A DNA stretch of 33,170 bases from Flavobacteriia bacterium (GCA_947455515.1 CANGOF010000021.1:1-33170), one strand, 5' to 3'; counted from the first letter of the stretch, positions 15,619 through 24,483 are shown. Notes: generated from the sequence alone by a model not told the origin. A program made the numbers and translations.

Positions 15619-16029
15619 ATGAATAATCAGATGGAACTTAATCAAAAATATCACCACGAATTTTTATTTACTCAACAAGATGTGATAGATTTCGCTCGGG
15701 TTACTGGAGATAATAATCCTGTGCATTTGGATGAGGATTTTGCCGCTAAAACTATATTTAAAACACGAGTGATGCATGGTATGTTGGGCGCATGTATTTT
15801 TTCAAAAGTATTTGGGACATTATTCCCAGGTGATGGCACTATTTATTTGAGCCAAACGGTTAATTTTTTAAAACCAATGTATGTGGATACAACGTATATA
15901 GCTCAATTCGAAGTATTAGAAATACAAGATAAAAATCGCGCTAAAATCTTGACTAACATCGTAAATTCGGAAGGAAAAAAAATAGTTGTTGGTGAGGCAA
16001 TAATAATGAATATTGAAAAAATCGCATAA
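15619..16029 (+). CDS. phaJ: MaoC-like (R)-specific enoyl-CoA hydratase
   Basis: A 136-residue single hot-dog protein of the MaoC/hydratase-2 family, converting trans-2-enoyl-CoA from beta-oxidation to (R)-3-hydroxyacyl-CoA. The family motif is present as T-G-D-N-N-P-V-H with Asp31 and His36, the same positions as the catalytic pair in Aeromonas PhaJ, followed by M-H-G-M-L. In a PHA cluster this should feed monomers to PhaC from fatty acids, giving a second supply route beside phaB. Its TAA overlaps the ATG of the hydrolase by one base. First gene of a tight five-gene rightward operon. Confidence 0.85.
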   Translation: MNNQMELNQKYHHEFLFTQQDVIDFARVTGDNNPVHLDEDFAAKTIFKTRVMHGMLGACIFSKVFGTLFPGDGTIYLSQTVNFLKPMYVDTTYIAQFEVLEIQDKNRAKILTNIVNSEGKKIVVGEAIIMNIEKIA

Positions 16030-16823
16030 TGTTTATTAAAACGGAAGATAATAAGTCATTGTTTGTTGAGGTTCAAGGAAATTTGACTTCCTCTAAAACG
16101 ATTGTTTTTTTAAATGGCTTATCTCAATCTACCATTGCTTGGGGATTTGTAGTTCCGTATTTTGCTTTAGACTTTAAAATTGTTTTACTTGATTTTATTT
16201 TTCAAGGGGATTCAGATAAAACAGGAGAGGTTAGGGATTTTGATCAACACGCTAAGGATGTGATTTCAGTAATTGATGCATTAAAAATTGATAAAGCATA
16301 TTTTGTTGGACTGTCTTACGGAAGTATTGTTGCGCAACATATAGGAGTTAATTATACAAATCGTATCGAAAAGTTAATTTTGCTTTCCACATTTGCGCAT
16401 AAAACACCATATTATGAAGCGATTGAATTGTCGTGGAGAAGAGCGCTGGATTTTGGCGGGTATTCTTTAATGTTAGACGTTATGCTTCCTTTTGTTTTAA
16501 GTAATTCTTATTTTGCCCAACCAATAATTCCAATTGAAATAATGAAGTCTGCAAGAAAAGACTTGGTAGATGCAACTTCGTTACATAAACTAATGGATGC
16601 GACTCATGCCAGAAAAGATTATAGAGAGAATCTCAAAAGTATAACCGCTGCAACTTTAGTCATTCATGGTAGACAAGATACTTTGTTTAGTGTTGATTTA
16701 GGTAAAGCGGTTGCGGATAATATTCCTGATAGTGAGTTTGTAATAATTGAGAACGCTGGACATACATTAAATTTAGAAGGCGTAGAATTTGTTGTTGAAT
16801 TGATTATGAAATTTATAAATTAA
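16029..16823 (+). CDS. Alpha/beta hydrolase of the PHA locus
   Basis: A 264-residue serine hydrolase. Nucleophile elbow G-L-S-Y-G-S with Ser96, acid Asp217 in G-R-Q-D, and His245 in A-G-H form a complete triad; the oxyanion segment F-L-N-G-L is near residue 30. No signal peptide, so cytosolic. Family members include esterases, lactonases and thioesterases, and sequence alone does not choose. Placed between phaJ and 3-hydroxybutyrate dehydrogenase with overlapping or 3-nt junctions, it is a good candidate for an intracellular PHB or oligomer hydrolase or a 3-hydroxybutyryl-CoA thioesterase. It lacks the Cys nucleophile of PhaZ1-type depolymerases. Confidence 0.8.
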   Translation: MFIKTEDNKSLFVEVQGNLTSSKTIVFLNGLSQSTIAWGFVVPYFALDFKIVLLDFIFQGDSDKTGEVRDFDQHAKDVISVIDALKIDKAYFVGLSYGSIVAQHIGVNYTNRIEKLILLSTFAHKTPYYEAIELSWRRALDFGGYSLMLDVMLPFVLSNSYFAQPIIPIEIMKSARKDLVDATSLHKLMDATHARKDYRENLKSITAATLVIHGRQDTLFSVDLGKAVADNIPDSEFVIIENAGHTLNLEGVEFVVELIMKFIN

Positions 16824-16826
16824 GAA

Positions 16827-17594
16827 ATGAAGGTTGCTTTAATAACTGGTAGTACCAGTGGAATCGGTTTAGGTATTGCGAAAGAATTTGCAAGAGAAGG
16901 ATATGCGATTGCTTTTAATGGTTTAGAAGCGAATGGAGCTGAAATTGCGGATCAAGTAGGAAAAGAATTTGGAGTTAAAACTCGTTTTTTTGGAGCAAAT
17001 CTTCAAGATCCGAATCAAATTATAGGAATGGTTGAAGAGGCAGAAGGCTTGTTTGGTACTATTGATATTTTAGTTAATAATGCAGGAATTCAATTTGTTT
17101 CTCCAATTGAAGATTTTCCTATAGAAAAATGGAATGCAATCATGGATATTAATTTAAATTCTGTTTTTCACGCGTCAAAAAGTGTTTGGAAAGGTATGAA
17201 AAACAGAAGATTTGGAAGGATTATTAATATTGCTTCTGCACATGGTTTAGTAGCTTCTCCTTTTAAATCTGCTTATGTTACTGCGAAACATGGCGTGGTG
17301 GGTATGACAAAAACACTCGCCTTAGAAGGTGCTGCCTTTGGTATTACGGTTAATGCTATTTGTCCAGGGTATGTGAAAACTCCATTAGTAGAAAAACAAA
17401 TTAAAGAACAGGCATTAGCCCACGGTATACCGGAGGATGAAGTAATTTCTAAAATTATGTTAGAAAAACATGCAGTCAAAGAATTTGTAACCGTAGAAGC
17501 ATTGGGTAAATTAGCAGTTTTCCTTGCATCTGAATCAGGAAGTTTAATTACTGGAATTGCTCTACCAGTAGATGGTGGATGGACAGCTCAATAA
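16827..17594 (+). CDS. bdhA: 3-hydroxybutyrate dehydrogenase
   Basis: A 255-residue short-chain dehydrogenase oxidising (R)-3-hydroxybutyrate to acetoacetate with NAD. T-G-S-T-S-G-I-G at 7-14; catalytic Ser137, Tyr150, Lys154. The four substrate-binding residues known from Pseudomonas fragi enzyme (Q94, H144, K152, Q196) are all present with a constant offset of five, as Q89, H139, K147 and Q191, and the C terminus V-D-G-G-W-T-A-Q is typical. This separates it from FabG/PhaB-type reductases. It implies that the cluster also breaks PHB down. Follows the hydrolase by 3 nt and precedes the patatin gene by 6 nt. Confidence 0.94.
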   Translation: MKVALITGSTSGIGLGIAKEFAREGYAIAFNGLEANGAEIADQVGKEFGVKTRFFGANLQDPNQIIGMVEEAEGLFGTIDILVNNAGIQFVSPIEDFPIEKWNAIMDINLNSVFHASKSVWKGMKNRRFGRIINIASAHGLVASPFKSAYVTAKHGVVGMTKTLALEGAAFGITVNAICPGYVKTPLVEKQIKEQALAHGIPEDEVISKIMLEKHAVKEFVTVEALGKLAVFLASESGSLITGIALPVDGGWTAQ

Positions 17595-17600
17595 TAAAAT

Positions 17601-18626
17601 ATGAAAGAAAAACACGTTGGAGTAGCATTGCAAGGCGGAGGGGCACATGGTGCGTTCACTTGGGGTGTATTGGATCGTTTGTTAGAAGTAGATGAGATTG
17701 TTGCTGATGGAATGGTAGGAACAAGTGCTGGAGCAATAAATGCTGTAGTATGTGCTTATGGACTTCATATTGGCGGTAAATCAAAGGCAAAAGAGTTGTT
17801 GGATCGCTTATGGAAAGATATTGCTCTATCAGGAAATGTAATGTTCAAACCTTCATTTATGGATTCACTTTTTTCAAGTGGGGATATGCATAACACACCT
17901 GGATATATGATGTTTAATGCAATGACACAGTTTTTGTCGCCTTATCAAATGAATCCAGCGAATATCAACCCGTTAAGAGAAATACTAAATAATTTAGTAG
18001 ATTTTGAAGAACTTAGACACTACAATAAAAAAAGACTATTTGTATGCGCTACGAATGTAAAAACGAATCGAGCAAGGGTTTTTTCCAATGAGGAAATGAC
18101 AGTAGAAGCTGTTTTGGCATCTGCATGTTTACCTTATTTATTTCAAGCGGTTGAAATAGATGGAGAACATTATTGGGATGGTGGATATATGGGGAACCCA
18201 CCTTTATTTCCATTGATAGAAAATACAGATATTCACGATTTATTATTAGTTAAAATTAATTCTATTAATATTGAGGAAGTTCCAACGTCAGCCAGAGATA
18301 TACAAGATAGAATTACTGAAATTTGTTTCAATAGTAGCTTGATTAATGAAATGAAATTAATTCATTACCGAAATGAATTGGTTAGAAAAGGAGTGGATGT
18401 ACAAGACGGAAAACTTTCACGTGAAATTTTTGTTCATTCCATATCAGCGCATGAAGCTTTAGGTCATATGAAACATTCGAGTAAAATGAATACTTCTTGG
18501 GAGTTTTTATTAGATCTAAAACAAAAAGGTCGAGTTTATGCAGAGAAATGGTTACAAGAAGAATATCATAAGGTTGGTGTGAAGTCGACCTTTGATATTG
18601 AAAAACATTTCTTTGATAAGAATTAA
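17601..18626 (+). CDS. Patatin-like phospholipase
   Basis: A 341-residue cytosolic acyl hydrolase with the Ser-Asp dyad of patatins: oxyanion loop G-G-G-A-H-G at 12-17, G-T-S-A-G with Ser42, and W-D-G-G with Asp193. No signal peptide and no membrane span. Usual activity in the family is lipid or acyl-ester hydrolysis. Its place in the PHA operon suggests action on the lipid coat of the granule or on the polyester, but neither is proven. The gene is intact and 10 nt before the DUF2459 gene. Confidence 0.9.
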   Translation: MKEKHVGVALQGGGAHGAFTWGVLDRLLEVDEIVADGMVGTSAGAINAVVCAYGLHIGGKSKAKELLDRLWKDIALSGNVMFKPSFMDSLFSSGDMHNTPGYMMFNAMTQFLSPYQMNPANINPLREILNNLVDFEELRHYNKKRLFVCATNVKTNRARVFSNEEMTVEAVLASACLPYLFQAVEIDGEHYWDGGYMGNPPLFPLIENTDIHDLLLVKINSINIEEVPTSARDIQDRITEICFNSSLINEMKLIHYRNELVRKGVDVQDGKLSREIFVHSISAHEALGHMKHSSKMNTSWEFLLDLKQKGRVYAEKWLQEEYHKVGVKSTFDIEKHFFDKN

Positions 18627-18636
18627 TGGAATAGGA

Positions 18637-19311
18637 ATGAGAAAAACGCTTAGAAATCTTTTAAAATTGATTTTGTTTCTAATTGTATTTATTGTTTTAT
18701 ATTTTGCAACAGCATTTACTTTTTCTCGTATTTCTGTGAATGGGGATTTATCTAAAAACGGACCTATTTCTATTTATATAAAATCAAATGGTGTGCATAC
18801 GGATATAGTGGTTCCTGTAAAAACAAAACAAATTAATTGGTCGAAAATTTTTCCATATAAAAACACAAAAGATAAAGATTCAAGTTCCCAATATTTAGCT
18901 ATGGGTTGGGGAGATAAAGGTTTTTATTTGAATACACCAACATGGGGAGATTTGACTGCTAAAACTGCTATTAAAGCTATGTTCGGTTTGAGCACATCTG
19001 CTTTACATACAACATATTTAGATTCAATAGTGTTATCCTCAACTTGTAAAAAGATTACAATGACCGAGGGGGAATACAAATTATTAATTCGATATATCCA
19101 ACGTTCAATTTTGAGAGGAAAAACCAAAAAAGCGATATTTATTCCAACGAATGCTGTGTATGGCACTAATGATGCATTTTATGAAGCCTCTGGTAGTTAC
19201 CATATGTATAGTACTTGTAATACCTGGACAAATCGTGCATTAAAATTTTCTAATAAGAAAGCTTGTTTATGGACTCCCTTTGATTCTGGTATTTTAAAAC
19301 AATATCCATAA
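18637..19311 (+). CDS. DUF2459 membrane-anchored protein
   Basis: A 224-residue protein starting at the ATG 18637 (M-R-K-T-L-R-N), preceded by AGGA; an earlier in-frame ATG at 18592 lies inside the patatin gene and would only add a polar extension. A hydrophobic anchor spans about residues 9-30, with the rest outside the cytoplasm. Family signatures of DUF2459 are S-N-G-V-H-T-D-I near 50-57, M-G-W-G-D-K-G-F-Y near 89-97, L-H-T-T-Y-L near 123-128 and Y-S-T-C-N-T-W-T near 191-198. His54 and Cys194 lie in the most conserved segments and could be a catalytic pair. Function unknown. Last gene of the PHA rightward operon. Confidence 0.75.
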   Translation: MRKTLRNLLKLILFLIVFIVLYFATAFTFSRISVNGDLSKNGPISIYIKSNGVHTDIVVPVKTKQINWSKIFPYKNTKDKDSSSQYLAMGWGDKGFYLNTPTWGDLTAKTAIKAMFGLSTSALHTTYLDSIVLSSTCKKITMTEGEYKLLIRYIQRSILRGKTKKAIFIPTNAVYGTNDAFYEASGSYHMYSTCNTWTNRALKFSNKKACLWTPFDSGILKQYP

Positions 19312-19387
19312 CAGGGTTGACCAAACAATATTTTTAATATCTTAGTTGATTAGTCTAAATAGACTTCAAAAAATTAAAGTAAAACAC

Positions 19388-20248
19388 ATGAAAGGAATCA
19401 TTTTAGCAGGAGGTTCGGGTACACGTTTACACCCATTGACATTGGCGATTAGTAAGCAGTTGATGCCAATTTATGATAAACCAATGATTTATTACCCTTT
19501 ATCCGTATTGATGGGGGCAGGGATAAAAGAAATATTAATTATTTCGACACCTCACGACTTACCTCACTTTAAGCGTTTGTTAGGTGATGGAAGTAAACTT
19601 GGATGTACTTTTGAGTATGCGGAACAACCTGAGCCTAATGGTTTAGCTCAAGCATTTGTTATTGGTGAAAAATTTATAGGTTCAGATAGCGTTGCTCTTA
19701 TTTTAGGAGATAATATTTTCTATGGCGCTGGAATGCATGAATTATTGAGAGAAAACTTAAATCCAGATGGAGGGATAGTTTATGCTTATCATGTTAGTGA
19801 TCCAGAGAGATATGGAGTTGTTGAGTTTGATGAAAATATGAATGCACTTTCCATTGAAGAAAAACCCGAGCAGCCACGTTCTAATTATGCGGTCCCAGGT
19901 TTGTACTTCTATGATAACTCGGTAATAGAAATTGCAAAAGCGTTAAAACCTTCCCCAAGAGGTGAATATGAAATAACGGATGTGAATTCTGAATATTTAC
20001 GTCGTAAGAAATTAAAAGTATCTATGCTAAGTAGAGGAACTGCTTGGTTAGATACCGGGACTTTCCCATCCTTAATGCAAGCGGGTCAATTTGTACAAGT
20101 TATCGAAGAGCGTCAAGCCTTAAAAATTGGATGCATTGAAGAAATCGCTTTTAGAAATGGATTTATTTCGAAAGAACAACTAATTGAAATTGCTAAACCT
20201 TTAGTGAAAAGTGGATATGGTACGTATTTAATGACTTTAGTGTCCTAA
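19388..20248 (+). CDS. rfbA: Glucose-1-phosphate thymidylyltransferase
   Basis: A 286-residue cytosolic enzyme making dTDP-glucose from dTTP and glucose 1-phosphate, the first step to dTDP-rhamnose and related envelope sugars. N terminus [15 protein letters not shown] is the nucleotide-binding signature; [22 protein letters not shown] and W-L-D-T-G-T follow in family order. Start taken at ATG 19388; the frame extends 14 codons upstream but only the chosen start gives the normal length. The other rfb genes are not nearby. Its TAA overlaps the next ATG by one base. Confidence 0.95.
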   Translation: MKGIILAGGSGTRLHPLTLAISKQLMPIYDKPMIYYPLSVLMGAGIKEILIISTPHDLPHFKRLLGDGSKLGCTFEYAEQPEPNGLAQAFVIGEKFIGSDSVALILGDNIFYGAGMHELLRENLNPDGGIVYAYHVSDPERYGVVEFDENMNALSIEEKPEQPRSNYAVPGLYFYDNSVIEIAKALKPSPRGEYEITDVNSEYLRRKKLKVSMLSRGTAWLDTGTFPSLMQAGQFVQVIEERQALKIGCIEEIAFRNGFISKEQLIEIAKPLVKSGYGTYLMTLVS

Positions 20249-21216
20249 TGAATCCTATCCAACCATTTTCCGATTTTTTTGAAGAAGAAATAAATTCGTA
20301 TACTTTTCCAATTACGCCAATCAATTTATACGATCCACTTACCTATTTTTTGTCATTAGGAGGAAAACGTATTAGACCATTATTGACGTTGATGTCTGCT
20401 GAATTATTTAATTCGACAAAAAGAGAAGCAATACATGCTTCTATGGCAGTTGAATTTTTTCATAATTTTTCGTTGATTCATGATGATATAATGGATAAAG
20501 CACCATTACGTAGAGGAAAAGAAACGGTCCATTTAAAATGGAATGATGATATTGCTATCTTATCTGGCGATGTATTATTGATAAAAGCGTATCAAGAATT
20601 AGCCAAACAAAATGCAGTTCATATTCCAGCTTTACTCACTTTATTTAATCAAACCGCAGTAGAAGTTTGTGAAGGTCAACAAATGGATATGGATTTTGAG
20701 AGTGTTGAGCAGGTTTCGATTTCTGAATATATTGAAATGATACGTTTGAAAACTTCTGTTTTACTTGGTTGTGCATTAGAATTTGGAGCGATTATTGCAA
20801 ATGCAGATGAAAGCGATCGAAAACACATTTATTCTTTCGGTCAAAATTTAGGGGTTGCTTTTCAGATTCAAGATGATATTTTAGATTTATATGGTGATCC
20901 CGAAAAATTCGGGAAGCAAATTGGCGGAGATATTTTGTCGAATAAAAAGACGATCTTATTATTAAAAGCCAAAGAAGCAGCAATTAATATTAACTCTAAT
21001 TCAATACAAGAATTATTGAAAATGACAGATTCTGAAAATAAAATTGCAACTGCTAAACAATTGTTTGAGGAATTTGGTGTTGTTTCTTTTGCAAAAGAAA
21101 CGATGAGAGAATTCCAACGAAATGCATTAGAATCTTTGCATAGGATTTCTGTTCCACAAGAACAAAAGCAAACTTTAATAGCTCTTGCTGAGCTTTTATT
21201 GATTAGAGAAATATAA
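20248..21216 (+). CDS. Polyprenyl (probably C15-C20) diphosphate synthase
   Basis: A 322-residue trans-isoprenyl diphosphate synthase. G-G-K-R-I-R-P at 38-44, first aspartate motif D-D-I-M-D at 79-83 followed by R-R-G, and second motif Q-D-D-I-L-D ending at 213. The first motif has no two-residue insertion, and Phe74 sits five residues before it; a bulky residue there usually stops growth at C15-C20, unlike the small residue of octaprenyl synthases. A geranylgeranyl diphosphate synthase is therefore the best guess, for example for carotenoid or quinone precursors. Overlaps rfbA by one base and precedes the MazG-like gene by 14 nt. Confidence 0.9.
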   Translation: MNPIQPFSDFFEEEINSYTFPITPINLYDPLTYFLSLGGKRIRPLLTLMSAELFNSTKREAIHASMAVEFFHNFSLIHDDIMDKAPLRRGKETVHLKWNDDIAILSGDVLLIKAYQELAKQNAVHIPALLTLFNQTAVEVCEGQQMDMDFESVEQVSISEYIEMIRLKTSVLLGCALEFGAIIANADESDRKHIYSFGQNLGVAFQIQDDILDLYGDPEKFGKQIGGDILSNKKTILLLKAKEAAININSNSIQELLKMTDSENKIATAKQLFEEFGVVSFAKETMREFQRNALESLHRISVPQEQKQTLIALAELLLIREI

Positions 21217-21230
21217 TAAAAACATCCTTT

Positions 21231-21617
21231 ATGAAAAAAGTAATTGATCAAGTTGAGATTTTTCATGACTCATTTGGAATTTCAAATAATTATAGTCCTA
21301 CAACCAATTTATCGAAAGATGAAATCATGTTACGTTATAATTTGATGAAAGAAGAGAATGAAGAATATTTAGAAGCTGCAAATAATAATGATTTAGTTGA
21401 AGTAGCAGATGCTTTAGGAGATCAATTGTATATTCTTTGTGGTACGATTTTAAAGCACGGTCTACAACATAAGATAGAAGAAGTATTTGAAGAGATACAG
21501 CGTTCTAATATGAGTAAATTAGACGCGCAAGGAAAGCCTATTTTTCGTGAAGATGGTAAAATATTAAAATCGGAGTTATATTTTAAGCCGAATATAAAAT
21601 CTGTTCTGGATAAATAA
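21231..21617 (+). CDS. MazG-like nucleotide pyrophosphohydrolase
   Basis: A 128-residue all-alpha protein with the metal-binding motif of the MazG/PRA-PH superfamily, E-E-x-x-E at 41-45 and E-x-x-D at 57-60, continuing A-L-G-D. Such enzymes hydrolyse NTPs or nucleotide derivatives to the monophosphate and pyrophosphate. Single-domain, so not a full MazG; similar to the phosphoribosyl-ATP pyrophosphohydrolase-like proteins common in Bacteroidota and phages. Substrate unknown; a nucleotide-pool cleaning role is likely. A terminator follows 19 nt after the stop. Confidence 0.85.
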   Translation: MKKVIDQVEIFHDSFGISNNYSPTTNLSKDEIMLRYNLMKEENEEYLEAANNNDLVEVADALGDQLYILCGTILKHGLQHKIEEVFEEIQRSNMSKLDAQGKPIFREDGKILKSELYFKPNIKSVLDK

Positions 21618-21636
21618 TACAAAGATTTAGTTCAAA

Positions 21637-21674
21637 CAAAAAGGGTGGTTATCATATGATAACCACCCTTTTTG
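21637..21674. terminator. Bidirectional terminator between MazG-like gene and M43 protease
   Basis: A perfect 19-bp inverted repeat without spacer, with GGGTGG/CCACCC in the stem, five A before and five T after. It serves both convergent genes, ending 19 nt from each stop. Confidence 0.95.
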
Positions 21675-21693
21675 CATTTAGTAGTAGTTGTTT

Positions 21694-24483
21694 TTATAAA
21701 ACAACTACTTTATACGTTGATGTAAATGTTCCTTGTGTTGCTTTTATAAAATAACAACCAGCATCTAATTTATTAGTGTTTAATGAATGATTTACACTTG
21801 AGTTTTTCGTTGTATTTACTTCCTTTGTAATTGTTTTTCCTTGTACATCGATTAATTCAAATGTCACATTTTCATTATTAGCGTTGTAACTAATTACAAT
21901 TCCTTCGTTTGAAGAAGTTGGATTAGGATATACATTCACATTCATTTTTGTAATTGGACTTTCTTCGATTTGTAAAGTTCCGTTAATGTTAACATTATCA
22001 ATATAGAAATTGTTAGCATATTGAGAAGGAACGAATTCAAATTTAATACGAGTCTTCGAGTCCAATTCGTTTACCGAAATTGGGAAAGATATGTTTTTCC
22101 ATAATATATCTGACTCAGGTAAGAATTCAGAACCACTGGAATTTCCAGCTGTAACTAATGTATTTCCAGTGATTGAATTCGTCGAAATCTTTGGACCTCC
22201 GATTACTTTTTTAACTGTCCAGTTTTCTCCACAATCTTTAGATATATAAACATTTAATTGATCTGTAATCAAAGAATCATAATAAGCATCCGTTGCAAAA
22301 GCATAATCAAAAGAAACCGTTACATTCTTAGTAGTAGTCAAGTTAATTGCAGGAGTAATAATCGAATGCTTCGTCCCTGCTAATTTTGAGTAATACGAGA
22401 ATCCGTCTTGGTAGTATTGGAATTTAGTTACGTCACGATAATTATTCAGTTTTAAACATTTACTTTTTCCTTTTCCATTTGCGGATGCAAAACCAAATTT
22501 TGAAGAATTTATATTATTATCCTCAATTCTCCAATCCCAAGAATAACCAGAATTGAAGTTTTCCGTTAGATACCCTATTTCAGAAGAGAAAGTCGTAACA
22601 CATGCGTAATTTTTAATATACAATGTATCTGTACCACGATCATTTGAAACAATTAAGGTAACATCATGACAACCCGCAGAGCTAAATGTTACTTCCGGAT
22701 TAGCATCTGTTGATGAGGCAGGAACCCCCCCTTCGAAAATCCATTTTCTTGAATTAACAACGCCATTCGTAGAAATATCATGAAATACTACAGCGTCAGA
22801 TGCGCAAATATTGGTTTCAACATTTGTGTTATCTTTTTTCAAATTCATGTAAAAATTAGCACTTGGTTTACATGTTATTGGAGCATCCAAGTTTTTTACA
22901 CCAGTAGCAATTAAGTTAGAGTCCGACCATAAGTTTTTACGTGAACTAAAATTGCTTTCAAGGCTCAAGCGCATTGATTTAGCTTGTTCATTCGTAAACA
23001 TATTTGAACAATAAGAGTATTCCATGTAATTTTCAATGTTTTCAATAGCTCCTGAACGAGCATATACAGTAACGGAGTCTATTCCAAAAGTACCATTGTT
23101 CTTTTCTGCATTCCAAGCATATACTCTGAAAGTAACTTTTTCATTTGTTTTTAAGTTAGCAAAAGCAGTATCGGTTGTTTTTATAGAGGTAACGAACCAT
23201 TTGGTTGTATCTCTAAGTATATAGACTTCGTTGTTTTTAACTCGCGCAATTACAAGATTAGAAACTGTTATAGGCAAATTAGCAGTATAATTATCAACAC
23301 TCGATTTTACCACAAACGATTTGATTCCATTGGTATCTCTAAATGTTTTTAGTTTTAATTGATCTATTGTCAATAGTCCATTTTTCTTTGGAGAAATTGA
23401 AAATTCGTAATATTTAGTAGGGTCTAAAGTTCCAGTTTGATTAGCATAGGTAGTATCTTTATTTACTCCACCTAAAGGCCAAGAAGAAAAGCTAAATGCT
23501 TTAGCGATTGTAGAATTTGCAGAAACACCATTTGCTTTAAATGAGGTGAATGTTGCAGAGTCAATTTTAGAAAGGGGAGTAGGGTCTGTTGTTCCTGAGT
23601 TAACTTTAACACTATCCATCTTGTATTGAAAGAATATATCAGTACTACACGTTTGATTATTTCCAATTGACGATTTTGTACAACTTTTATGTCCTTTAGT
23701 CATTGGCGTGTCGCTAATTCCATCATCTCCACATCCTACTTCTGGATCATTTGTATTTCCCCAAACGTGAGGTAGTCCAAAATAATGTCCAATTTCGTGC
23801 GTTAAAGCTCTTGATCTATATGGTGATGCAGTGCCAATAGATCCGATATAATTATGAAGAATAATTACTCCGTCAGCCTTGAAATTAGCTCCTTGTGCAC
23901 CAGTTGGAAATAATGCATATCCTGCTACACCTGACATTCCGATTGTTTTAACTACCCAAACATTTAAATATTGTGCTCTATTCCATTGGTTAATTTTAGA
24001 TTCTTCTCCAGCATTATTCGTTAGACTTGTAAAATAATGATTGATACCATTTGTACAATTCCCTTTCGGGTCTTTTTGTGCTAAACGAAATTCAAAATTA
24101 CAATTTGCAATAATTTCTTTAAATTCAGGTTGAACATCTGCGGTATCAGCATTTAATTTATTATAATCTCTGTTTAATATTTTAATTTGATCAAACACTT
24201 GTGCATCTGAAATGTTTTCAAGTCCATTTTCGTGAAGAATATGGAAAACGATAGGAATGATGTATTTTTTTGTCCCTCTTTTTTTATCCAATTCGAATTC
24301 GAAATTCGTTAGGTTTTTCAGAATATTCTCATAATCTAGTTTTGCTTGAGGATTTTCTTTCCAATATTTTTGTTGCATTTCTGAATGTCCACAAGAAAAT
24401 CCTGTTTCTGTTTCTTGAGCGAAAATGCTAGTGAAACCAGCAGTTAGCACTACGATTAACATAAAAATATTACGTAATTTCAT
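21694..24483 (-). CDS. Secreted M43 (pappalysin-type) metalloprotease with T9SS sorting domain
   Basis: A 929-residue exported protein. Signal peptide to about residue 22 (F-A-Q). The zinc site is H-E-I-G-H-Y-F-G-L-P-H with H229, E230, H233 and H239, followed by the calcium/cysteine segment C-G-D-D-G-I-S-D-T-P at 251-260. The Met-turn N-Y-M-E-Y-S-Y-C is at 485-492, about 200 residues later than in typical relatives, because a strand-rich segment (about 285-480) is inserted. Then come a PKD-like domain (about 540-630), a jelly-roll region (640-835) and a C-terminal type IX secretion signal (about 850-929, starting Y-P-N-P) . It should be attached to or released from the cell surface. Confidence 0.93.
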   Translation of the reverse strand: MKLRNIFMLIVVLTAGFTSIFAQETETGFSCGHSEMQQKYWKENPQAKLDYENILKNLTNFEFELDKKRGTKKYIIPIVFHILHENGLENISDAQVFDQIKILNRDYNKLNADTADVQPEFKEIIANCNFEFRLAQKDPKGNCTNGINHYFTSLTNNAGEESKINQWNRAQYLNVWVVKTIGMSGVAGYALFPTGAQGANFKADGVIILHNYIGSIGTASPYRSRALTHEIGHYFGLPHVWGNTNDPEVGCGDDGISDTPMTKGHKSCTKSSIGNNQTCSTDIFFQYKMDSVKVNSGTTDPTPLSKIDSATFTSFKANGVSANSTIAKAFSFSSWPLGGVNKDTTYANQTGTLDPTKYYEFSISPKKNGLLTIDQLKLKTFRDTNGIKSFVVKSSVDNYTANLPITVSNLVIARVKNNEVYILRDTTKWFVTSIKTTDTAFANLKTNEKVTFRVYAWNAEKNNGTFGIDSVTVYARSGAIENIENYMEYSYCSNMFTNEQAKSMRLSLESNFSSRKNLWSDSNLIATGVKNLDAPITCKPSANFYMNLKKDNTNVETNICASDAVVFHDISTNGVVNSRKWIFEGGVPASSTDANPEVTFSSAGCHDVTLIVSNDRGTDTLYIKNYACVTTFSSEIGYLTENFNSGYSWDWRIEDNNINSSKFGFASANGKGKSKCLKLNNYRDVTKFQYYQDGFSYYSKLAGTKHSIITPAINLTTTKNVTVSFDYAFATDAYYDSLITDQLNVYISKDCGENWTVKKVIGGPKISTNSITGNTLVTAGNSSGSEFLPESDILWKNISFPISVNELDSKTRIKFEFVPSQYANNFYIDNVNINGTLQIEESPITKMNVNVYPNPTSSNEGIVISYNANNENVTFELIDVQGKTITKEVNTTKNSSVNHSLNTNKLDAGCYFIKATQGTFTSTYKVVVL

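Noticed and set aside
16827-17594. Second PhaB/FabG reductase
   Set aside because: All four substrate residues of 3-hydroxybutyrate dehydrogenase are present (Q89, H139, K147, Q191).
19346-19387. Longer rfbA start at 19346
   Set aside because: The canonical N terminus M-K-G-I-I-L-A-G-G begins at 19388; extra residues have no counterpart in the family.
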